From assembly GCA_022496805.1 (NCBI GenBank), contig CM040106.1:9486001-9550000 (forward strand): DNA of 64,000 bases, in the 5' to 3' direction. Positions 54,711-64,000 of this stretch are shown here, piece after piece. Source of the stretch: Pohlia nutans. Taxonomy: Eukaryota; Streptophyta; Bryopsida; Bryales; Mniaceae. The position numbers and the translations under genes are program-made. The first letter of the stretch is position 1; every line of letters starts with the position of its first letter. The notes under the pieces were generated by a model, which searched no databases, was not told the origin of the DNA, and saw nothing but the letters and a program-made list of their open reading frames with translations.

Positions 54711-57593
54711 GAATGAGTAAGAGGAGGTTGATAGTGTAGATGTTTATAGCTCTGCTAGTGACCCCACCTCCCTTTCTGTATTTTTTTCCTCTTCATCTCC
54801 TGCGTTTGTTCTCCCTTCTCCTTCAGTGTTTGTTTCCGCTTCTCTTCCAGTGTCAGTTCCCACGTTCCCTTTAGGATTCATTCCCACCTCCCCCCCAAAA
54901 TTTGTTACCACCACTCTTCCCAAGTATATCCCCAGTTCCCCTCGACAGTTTGTTCCCAAGTCCCTTTTTGGGTTTGTTTCCACTTCCCCGCCTAAGTATG
55001 TTTCTACTTCCCCTCCTTAGTTTCTTTTTGCTCCTCTTCGGTTTTTCCTTGCGTTTCCAGTCGTGACCTTGCCTAGATTACCTCCCCTATATGCAGAGAC
55101 TGATGAGTTAGTGTTTGAATCTTCATCAATTTTTCTATTGGATGTGGCCGTTCGTAAGTTCCGTGGATTAGACCAGTGGTCATTATCACAAGGACGGCAA
55201 GTCTGTAGACGTTTGACCTAGATATGTATGCTGAGACATTTGTCTTGGGCAAACTTATTTATATCTACTTTCTTGATCTACTTCATGTTCACAATGTTTG
55301 AGAATACAGCTAGTGCTAACGTGGATGCTAGATCACATGATGAAGAGGCTCAGCCTGCCCTTGGAGAGCTAGACAATGACAATAGCGACGCCAACAAAAT
55401 GGACACAACAAATGTATCAATGAATCAACTTTGTGCCATGAACAAACTCAACGCCGTGATGAAAATTGAGCAGCTCCAAATTGTACCAATTGAGGATCAA
55501 ATTGGAGCTCGTACTTTATGTTGGAGCTGGTTCTAAAGATGGCTATTAGCTAGGATGAGTTACCCCCTTTCTTGCACTTGTGGAGTGATTTGTTTAGCCC
55601 AACTTCTATGTTCAGCTTCCATCGGATGAAGATTTGGACCTCACCTCATCTTTGTAGCAATGGCTCGTACTTCATGTGTAGTCTAAAACTTGTACCAAAC
55701 GATGAGTAGGCACTTTATGACTTAGCGGAGAATGCAAAAGACATTATCCTCTTTGATAGCAACAACGGATCCATTGACAAGACTACAAGAGCAAACGCTA
55801 TCGTGGAGATATATGCCCTAGATGTCAAGAAGAAGGAGAACTTAAAATCCCTCTTCAAAATGGAGCTTGTTAAAGAGGAAGCTCGAAAGGCGAAGGGAAC
55901 TATTAAGGGCTAAGAAAACTATTAAGGGCTAAGAAAGGCAAGGTGAAGAGGGTCAAAGCGGATAAGGTTGGTAACACAAACGATTCTACAGTGGTTGACG
56001 AAGCTCAAAGCAACCATTCGTCAAAAAAAGTGGACACGAAATAGGAATCTACTCTCATTCCGTTCACACAAGAGCGACTAACGCAAGGTTCCGTCATTGT
56101 TAAGGTTGTTGATAACGCTAACTTAGTAAACGACGAATTCTTCTTCAATTTGTCCTTTAAATTGCTCTTGCCGAAGGATAAACCAACACTTCTTGTCTTC
56201 CGTGATTTTTTCACATTCCTCGATAAAGTGTTGCCCGACATTCAACATTGCTTTCTTGCCACATCCAATCTAAAATGCTCGAAAAATACAACCCCGAGTC
56301 CTCTAACGCAATTAGTTTTTTTATCTAAACATGTGATACAACATTGTGGAGATTGGGATTGCATGTTCAATGGTCGCCACAATGCAAAGGGCACTGTTGA
56401 CCTCATGTTGGTGGACTACCAAGAGGATCCGCGCGTCTCAATTGTATTTGACCATTTTAACGAGGTCCCACATTGGAATAGGTTTCTACCAGCGAATATT
56501 GCAGCCATTTTTGAGCTCATAGATAACTACCATCAGGACAGTGGAGGCATGGTTGTCATCCACTGTAACCAAGAGACTAACGGATTTGTGGAACGGAGAA
56601 ACTGACTGTGCATGAATCGTTTGCATTTGTGTTATCCGGGTAATGAGCCATTGACGCTTTGTTATTCATTTGCCTTTATATCAAACTCTCTCATTTCTTT
56701 ATATGTCGATTTCATATTGTTCACTCTATGATATGTGATTTTGGTTTTGTCTTGTGATGTTTCAGACGCAAAGTTTCGGAGCCTACCTTCTGGTAAAGAA
56801 GGAGAGATTTAGCTTCAATTTCAATCTAGTTTCATCTATGAACGAGGTCAGAGTGGACATTGGATCAGACGAGTGGCTGCAAAACTACACCACCAAATCC
56901 GACCTGGAAATGAACCGAAGCAGGCCCTATCGTGGACCGCACAAAAAGAGCAAAGACTTTTGGCAAGTTCTCATCAAGGCATACTGTAATCAAAGAGACA
57001 TCGTTTTTGACTACAACGCTATGACCGGTAACTTGTATTCCATTCGTTCGGATTGAATTCATTTTATTTTGTTGACGTCTTTTCTTTAATGCATAAACAT
57101 TGTTCTTATAAACTCTCTATATATGTTTCAAGCGCTTCAATTCATGCTTGCAAGAATGTCAACTGCCACATTGTGATTTTGGAGGAGGACAAAGCTATCT
57201 ATGATGCAATCATTGCTCTTCTTTTGCGTGCAAAGGCTACATCTTCTACACCACTGCCTTATGCATCAAAGCGCTGTCAAGTTCCGGACACCATAGAGCT
57301 TGTACCAACGCAGCTCAAAAGAAGACGCGAAAGATAAGTAAGTTTGTTTGCATTGAAGTTTGCTAGTTTTATGATGATAACAATGACATGCGGCTCAAAG
57401 TACTAATGTATTTCGAGTGTTTTATAGACTTTTGATTGGAACAAGCCCTCCTCGACACATGCCTTTCATTGCTTCCTGCGGTTTCTTTCCAAGTCCACCA
57501 AAATTGTTTGAGCTCCCCATGTATTTAGAGCCACTCGCTAGGGCATTTGCTGAGCGTAGCTTTGATGACGTGGAGATGACAAAGGGAGCTTGA
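54711..57593 (+). pseudogene. second N6/N4 DNA methyltransferase-like gene, decayed
   Basis: After acceptor TATACCTCCAG at 54710 the frame reads NE-stop-EEVDSVDVYSSASD, then Pro/Ser-rich 8-residue repeats (54.79-55.02 kb). Further on come DLAENAKDIILFDSNNGSID and LKSLFKMELVKEEARKAKGT. At 56.05-56.60 kb a good frame has KGTVDLMLVDYQEDPRV, which sits where motif IV (DPPY) of these enzymes is expected, and GGMVVIHCNQETNGFVER. After an intron (acceptor at 56765) DFWQVLIKAYCNQRDIVFDY and NAMTG match the motif X-I region. SIHACKNVNCHIVILEEDKA (57.14 kb) matches motif II. The order IV, X, I, II is that of the beta class. The last exon ends ERSFDDVEMTKGA at TGA 57591. TAA/TAG stops near 54718 and 56041 and several frameshifts break it. 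Key DPPY is not conserved, so activity is doubtful. No ParB or HAD block was seen. Confidence 0.55.
54792..55020 (+). repeat. 24-bp coding repeat, Ser/Pro/Lys-rich octapeptides
   Basis: The frame encodes about eight diverged copies of an 8-residue unit with core (V/I)P(T/S)SPPK(F/Y), as in IPTSPPKF and VSTSPPKY. It forms a flexible linker in the second methyltransferase-like gene. Confidence 0.7.
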
Positions 57594-57599
57594 TTGGGT

Positions 57600-58150
57600 G
57601 ACTGTGGCTTGCAACCACCCTAAATCCCTAAATCTTCATCCCTAAACTCTCTAAATCCCACATCTGAGTCCCACGGTCATAGGTATTTTTTATTTTTTTT
57701 AAATGAAAAAAAAAAATTCAGAAAATCCTAGGCTCTCAGGCTCTCCTGCTCTTCTGCTCCCCCTCTTACACTCATGTACTAGCAGTCCCGCATTCTTGTC
57801 AATAATGTAACTTATTGCCGCCTTGTATATGGCTTTCAAATTTCTCATCTGCTTTGTCCCATCTCCCACTTCCAATGTGCTTTCAAAATTTGCTTTTATT
57901 CTTGTATATGTTTAAATGCACCAATTGCTCTTCCGCTTGGGTCAATTAACTTCAGCAGAATTATAAGCAATGCTCAGAGGGGTCCAAACATTTTTGTTGA
58001 GGTAAAAAGTGGATAATTTGGACTTATTTTTTACCCCATTTAGTATTGTGTCTAAAAGTGAAAATAAGGAATTAAGAGTCAAACTTTGACTTCCATTCTG
58101 GAACCTTTACTAAGGTAAAACATGCTTTACCCAGTTCAACTATGGTGCTT
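57600..58150. other. spacer, no supported gene
   Basis: It begins with the 3' flank of the preceding pseudogene, including short CCCTAAA-like stretches near 57.62-57.65 kb. Nothing else is supported. Confidence 0.5.
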
Positions 58151-58165
58151 TTGAAGGATGTGTTA

Positions 58166-61100
58166 CTACTACAAGATCCTTGTAGAAACAACATCCTAAT
58201 CAACATTAAGATGTTGTTTCAAGTACCCTCCAAGGAAGGTTGAAACAACATCCTAATGTTGTTTAGGATGTTAAAAACATGTTTGAACCTCTGTGGAAAT
58301 ATCTTTGAAAACGTTGATTCAACGTGGGATGAAACAACATTATGAGTGATGTTGATTGAACGTGCTAATTGAATCAACGTTTCTTAAATGTCCCAAATTC
58401 AGTAAGAAATTGATGATTTCACAATGTTACAGAAACGTAGATTCAAAAATGATATCAAAATGTTCAAATTAAAAAGATGGTGTCTGGCTTTCATAATTCT
58501 CGAATTGAGTACATTTTCTAATTAACGAGTAGATTTCATAATGTTTCATAATGTGGACTTAATCATGTCCAAATTATATTCATTTCAAGCAACACACTGC
58601 AATTGTACATTTATTTTCACACTATAATCTAAAACTCAACACATTTACACATGAAATCACACAAAGTGAAAAGAGGGAAAACTCTCAATAAATCTACCTA
58701 ACCAGTGTCATTTGTTAAGAAAACATTGTAAACACATGAAATTGTTAAATACTATATTATTTATCAAAAATCACTTGCACTTGTCTTGAGCAATCTACTA
58801 ATTACTCTTTATAGCATGAAAATTTCTACAATAACAACTCACCTTGTCAAAATGATACCTACTACACTTAGCACCAATTGCATCAATCTTATTGATGAAT
58901 ATAGATGGTAGGTGCAAATTGTTGTGTCCTTCAAATTGTATCTCTCACCCTCGCTGTAGAAACACCTACAAAAATCTGCGCGACAGACACAACATATGAT
59001 CATCCACCATTGTAAACATATATGTACAAAAGCAGATTTTCACAATCAATAGGTAATACCAAACAACTATTCCACTAGAAAAATAAAACAAACAAGGTTC
59101 TTGGATGCAAAATCTAAGAATGTCCTATATTCCTTCCAATATCACTTATATAGTTCACTTAATAGCAATGCATTGAGCTGTCATCTTCACGGTGATTCTT
59201 TTTAAATGAGCTTACACATCAAAAACCTTCTTTTTCCACACATAGTTGCATTGTACATAGATACTCTCCAAGCCTTATGACCAAACATTGATGACCAAAC
59301 AATAATGACCAAACACCGATCAATAGGCTTTAAATCTAATTTCCCTCAATAAAGCAATTCTTGTTTCAAATTGGATAAAGTAGATTAAAATCAGATTTGA
59401 AAGCAAAGTCCAATCTACAATGAAAGCTATCGACTCTAGAGGAACGGAGTTTGTGGAAGTGAAAGGCAACAAACTCTCTAAAATTCAAAACAGGTGGATT
59501 CAATTTGCCTTCTCTCGGAAAGTCAAGGTTTAGAAGAACTTTACATTCTTTGGTAGAAAGTAAGGCCGCAGAGCAAGCTGTTAGACGGTGTCATGCACGG
59601 CCACAAATTGTTTTTGGCCAGTCCTTCCTTCCACCTACAATACTTCAAGACAATCACAATTTGCAAGACTCTCAATTATATGATACACTCAAACCCGAAA
59701 AAGGTCTAATTCATCCCGCAATGTCCAAAGACAACCAATTCCAAGTCACACACAACCAAGATTGGATAATCAAACCCTAAATTCTAGGACGACAGAGAAA
59801 TCCTATATTGGAAGATTCACAGGAATTGTATATTTATATCCCGTGGAAATTGAACTTGTCTTCAAACCCTAAAAACAACATTCTCACTACTACAATCAAA
59901 CAAGAAAAAAGACTTAAGCAGGACAGAACATTCTTAAGAAGAATATATTCTTCACATGAATAAAATATGCACGCATGGAGAGAAATGATGAGGAAAATAT
60001 GCAAAAAAACAAGAGCTTAGAGATGTTACTTCATAATAAGCTTGACTGCCTGAGGTAAACATTCCTGATCTTGGGGGCTACACGTTTAGTCTTCTTGTTA
60101 CGGCCACCGGCTTTAGTTTGATACCCTAGTCGCAAAGGATGAAAGACCGGCATAATTAACAAGAGCACAAAATATAATAATGTTCATTCTTTCATTGCTT
60201 TCCACCAGACTCCAGTGTTGAAAATAGGTCCAAACTTAAAACGTCCGAAAAAAAAGGAGGGCATAAGAAGGTCGATGAACATAATACATCAACAAAAACC
60301 TTAATGAGTGCATCACTGTTTCTACGCAAAACTGACTTGGGATCACTACAACTTTGGGAAAAAAAACCATTGTATTAGTAAAAAAAACTTTAAGAAAATG
60401 AGAAGCTTACATTCTAAAAACTCACGCAATCAAAATGCCTGAAAACACAGATACTCTATTAAAAACCACAAGTAGTTTTTAAATTGCTATAGGCTACTAA
60501 ATGCTATGACGCTTGAGGAGTCTCCTAGTTTCATAATAGTACCGAGTAATTCCAATCGTAAGACATTCACAACCATGCCAAGAATTCTTCGCGCCAGGTA
60601 GAAAATGCGGCAAATTCACAAACAATTTGAATCATACACGCACATGAAGCAATGTGCATCAATTCCTAGTGATATTGATGCTCTGGCTGTAGCGAGAACC
60701 CTAATACTAATTCTTGTCCTGCACGCCCCGAATACACAAAGCAGAAGATGAAACCTGAAAATCGATGTCAATGCATCACCTGAAAATCGATTCTCACCGC
60801 TTCAACTGTCACAAATGGACCGAACATAGTATTTTCCCGGGCAACAAGGGCGAGATCTACTAATCGCATTTGACTCCATCAACTCCTACGATGTGCACAA
60901 GTCAATTCTGAAACTATTCTCTTCAATGGTTGTATAAACTTGCGGGGTATATCCAGTGTTGGGAGGACAATGACAATACCGATGGGTTCTACAAGCGAGC
61001 TTGCGGGAAAGAAGCTGTGGCTATTCGGCTAAGTTGGAGAAGAAAGCAGAAGAAGTTGTGGCTGTTCGGCTAAGCTAGAGAAGAGAGCAGAAGAAGCTAT

Positions 61101-61435
61101 GGCTGTTCGGCTAAGTTGGGAAAGAGTGCAAATTTGAACTCCTGTGTCAGCTTTAGCTTAGCCAACGCCAAACCCTAAAACGATCCTCAGCTGTTCGATC
61201 CTAATCAATGGTGAGCGTAGTCCTAGGATTTTGAAGGACTTTTCTCCATTCTAATCTGCCAATGTTCTCGTGTTCCTCATGAGTTTCCACAAGTTGGTGG
61301 AAACAACATTTTCTGGAACACTGTTGTTTCAACACTGGGATGTTGAAACAACATTTTTGTCCAAATGTTGTTTGAACATGTTATTGGAACTATTGTCTTG
61401 CATGTTATTTGAACTACATGTCTTGCACTATTGTA
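58166..61435. mobile_element. possible non-autonomous CACTA-like element with subterminal repeats
   Basis: ACTACAAGATCC near 58167 resembles a CACTA-type terminus. GAAACAACATC and its complement GATGTTGTTTC occur repeatedly in both orientations at 58.19-58.36 kb and again at 61.30-61.38 kb, as subterminal repeats do in CACTA elements. The right end (TTGCACTATTGTAG near 61433) matches the left only weakly. The interior is AT-rich without a transposase; a 91-codon ORF at 59505-59780 has no motif. Borders are uncertain. Confidence 0.3.
61012..61129. repeat. three tandem copies of a 41-bp unit
   Basis: GAAGCTGTGGCTATTCGGCT, then AAGTTGGAGAAGAAAGCAG, repeats at 41-bp spacing with a few changes. 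Confidence 0.9.
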
Positions 61436-61439
61436 GGGG

Positions 61440-63230
61440 CCAAAAAACTGCCTCGGGATATAAATCCTTCATTTTTACACCCCCACCCTCCACCCAAATT
61501 TGGCCCCGGAGTCAAATTGTGAGGGTCGTCTATAAGTGTGGCGAGAGTTTTGTACGTACTCGGTTATAATTACTCAACGCGTATGTATTGAAGAAGTGGA
61601 AAGAGTGGTACAAGAGCTACTGTGGAATAGGATCGAGTGAGGAATGAAGTTGTGTCTGTCTGTTGCTTAGTTAGTGTAGCAATCAAATATCAAGCACCTA
61701 GGTTGACGTTGGGCTGCTCACGGTGGGTCGATCACTGTAATGCAGTTAGTACGTACATGTGCTAGTCACGGTGCTCCCAGCTGACTGACTGAGAGACTTG
61801 TTCCAGAAAGACTTAGAGCCACAAGCCACTTAATAGGAGCTTGATTGAATGACAGTGGATTTTGATTGATTCCCTCACACCGGTTTACATTGCTTCAAGA
61901 CCAGAGACTCGGGGCAACAACAGAAGCAGAGGCAGCTACTCCAAAGAGAATGGAGTCATCAGCACAGTGGTGCGTGCAAGGAATGCATCACAAAAGGAGG
62001 TTCAGAATCCTATGTCATCAATTTTATTGTTTTAGAATTTGAATTCCACGTCACGAGCGTGACGAGGTGGCACTCTACCAAACCTTGGGGGTCATTCACA
62101 CATCTTGCTGCAAGAATCAAGGACTTTCTTAACTCTTAAGTATCAAGTAAGCCCCATGGGCTTATTTATGAGAGAATAATGAAGAAAAAGGTGGGTTTTC
62201 TCAACAAAATCACGCGAAGATTGCCAGAGTAGGGCACTCGCAAAAATTTATTAAACCATGTGGAAAAGAATGTAGGGTATTTTTTATTCATTTGTGAGAA
62301 AATTTATACAATTCTTTGATACATGAAGGGCCTTTTCAATTAGAAACTTGTGTGTATATAAAAATAAGGGTACCATATAATGCATCAATTTATCAAATTA
62401 TTTTGATCTAAAATAGGGTTGGGAATAGTAGGTAGAAAAAAAAATATTGAGGTAGAGGTGTATAATGCATTTTATGGTGGTCAATGGATGAAAAACTATT
62501 CATTTTCATTTGCTTGCTTCAAGTTTGTTTGATTTGAACATTGTTTGATGTATTTTTTGGAACAATAGGAGGTCTTAATAATGCTTCAAATTTTTATGTT
62601 TTGGTACATTGTTTCAAGATGTCTTCAATCTAGACATGGTTTATTGGATTTTCATCACAAACATTCAAGAGTCCTATCTTTCCTCGTTCATGAGGTCAAA
62701 CATAAAAATTATAAAGAACATAGGGTACTAGAAACTAGTTCACTTACGACTTTATAAATACAAATAGGGTCATCTAAAATGGAAAAATTAGATTTATCTG
62801 TACAAATAGGGTGTAAATAAATTCCAAATTATTAGATAAATAGCCCCATAATAAATACCCTTCCGTTGCAGATGGGTTATTAAATACATGTATAAGCGCC
62901 CTACCCAAGGAAGATTGGTGCATTAGAAAGCTACTAAAAAAGCGATCTAGATTTCAAATTTGCGCCTTATTTAGGAGATTGTGGAAACATTGGCAAGCAA
63001 TCAAAGTTATCAAAATGAATAGGAGTTGAGGTAGGGGAGCTGAGGATGTTCCTTGAATAGTGCCGCAATGTTGTAGTGCTAGCCAGTAGTGGCCAACAAA
63101 GCCGTTTCTTTTTTTCTTTTTATTTCCCTCCAAAAATTCACATGCACAAAAGATTCTACCACCTCTAACAATGCAAGGTTCAAAAATACATTATAAATTT
63201 TAATTTTGTTAAAAAAAAAATAACAATAAA
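61440..63230. other. spacer, no supported gene
   Basis: Only short ORFs without motif or repeat structure. Confidence 0.5.
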
Positions 63231-63236
63231 ACAAAC

Positions 63237-63340
63237 ACTAGTGGAGAAGCCTAGTTGAAACAACATCCCAAACAACATGTAGATGTTGTTTCAACACATG
63301 TTTTAACATAATAAAAATGTTTTTTGAACACTTGCAATTT
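63237..63340 (+). mobile_element. possible CACTA-type terminus
   Basis: CACTAGTGGAGAAGCC at about 63239 has the form of CACTA-family terminal repeats. It is followed at once by GTTGAAACAACATCCC and GTAGATGTTGTTTCAAC, the same motif pair seen at 58.2 and 61.3 kb. The other end would lie beyond the window or is lost. Confidence 0.35.
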
Positions 63341-63874
63341 AAAAAAAAATTACGTTCAAATGTTCCAAAATCCCATAAAAATGAAGATTCCAAAATATCA
63401 CAAAACAATAGATTTTAAGAAGGTTTCAACATGTTCAAATTCAACATATATTACGTTGACTTCCAAATGTTCAATCTAGGTACACTCCAGAATTTCCACA
63501 CTATTGGAATTCATCCTCCTCTATTTAATATATGTGCATTTTGACACTACAATTCTACACTTCATCTAAAGTTCCATCTAAAGTTCCATATGAAGTTCCA
63601 CCTTTGAAGTTCCATCACACTCAACAAAGATTGACCACCTTGATTGACTTCTCTTGCACATTTCAGTAATTTCGGTTCGGATCTAGGACTATCATACCGA
63701 CATATATAGTGGATATTGTGTGACCATGAATGTGGCATTTGCTTTAAACAAGGGTTTCGTTGAAAGTGCAATTCAATATGTAAAAGTGCTTATGAACAAT
63801 TTTTTGGAAAATTTATAAATTTCATTGAAAATATGATCATTTTATAATTATCCTAGCAAGAAAAATATCATCAT

Positions 63875-63963
63875 GAGGGGTGTGGCATGTGCCTCACCCC
63901 TTAAGATTTAAACTAAGTAGGCAAAATATTGTTCTAAGGGATGTGGCAAGTGCCTCACCCCTT
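63875..63963. repeat. two hairpin repeats, 61 bp apart
   Basis: GAGGGGTGTGGCATGTGCC then TCACCCCTTAAG at 63875 and a close copy at 63936 each contain facing GGGGTG/CACCCC and GGC/GCC arms. Together with TTAAGATTTA they form a 61-bp tandem pair. Confidence 0.75.
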
Positions 63964-64000
63964 AAGATTTATGAAAATATATATCTGAAAAGACTCTAGC

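Noticed and set aside
59505..59780. 91-codon ORF
   Set aside because: No motif, isolated in AT-rich repeat DNA, and no splice or start context worth noting.
1..64000. tRNA, rRNA and riboswitch genes
   Set aside because: I looked for conserved T-loop and rRNA core motifs by eye and saw none. A covariance-model scan was not possible.

Overview
The window looks like nuclear DNA of a streptophyte, that is, a land plant or a close charophyte relative. The reasons are short GT-AG introns inside interrupted reading frames, CCCTAAA-type telomere-like repeats near 19.48 kb, a plant-type Ty3/gypsy element, and one conserved plant-type protein gene at 16.3-18.2 kb. A piggyBac transposase and a DUF7869-type gene make an early-diverging lineage (bryophyte, lycophyte or charophyte) more likely than a seed plant. 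The species cannot be fixed from sequence alone. Most of the window is decayed mobile DNA in AT-rich spacer.

Layout. 0-1.9 kb is minisatellite DNA, built mainly on a 40-bp unit. 2.36-8.7 kb is a minus-strand Ty3/gypsy retrotransposon with gag, protease, reverse transcriptase, RNase H and integrase all recognisable but frameshifted. 8.7-14.8 kb is AT-rich spacer with a broken transposon-type ORF and a fold-back element. 16.35-18.24 kb is the best intact host gene, of unknown function.

19.7-36.35 kb is the most unusual part. About 30 copies of a 21-bp palindrome (GTATCGGCTG, one G or C, then CAGCCGATAC) are confined to it. It carries two divergent gene systems. On the minus strand there is a DUF7869-type gene (21.5-26.3 kb). 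On the plus strand there is a multi-exon gene (29.44-34.80 kb) that appears to join a ParB/sulfiredoxin-like domain, an N6/N4 DNA methyltransferase-like domain and an FCP1-type HAD phosphatase-like domain. A second, uninterrupted FCP1-like ORF follows at 35.37-36.01 kb. Most palindromes sit in introns; at least two lie in coding frame.

37-48.5 kb holds broken ORFs, a large decayed transposase-like gene (39.6-43.95 kb) and a decayed piggyBac transposase (46.9-48.4 kb). 50.1-50.5 kb is a very long near-perfect hairpin. 51.7-52.25 kb resembles an LTR. 53.0-54.4 kb is an array of GC-rich hairpin repeats. 54.7-57.6 kb is a second decayed N6/N4 methyltransferase-like gene. 58-64 kb has no convincing gene; it contains families of GAAACAACATC inverted motifs, possibly subterminal repeats of CACTA-type elements, and two short hairpins at the very end.

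In the decayed genes nearly every in-frame stop can be explained as a C-to-T (or G-to-A) change of CAG, CAA, CGA or TGG. That fits methylated, silenced transposon DNA. All family assignments come from reading motifs by eye; no database search was possible.
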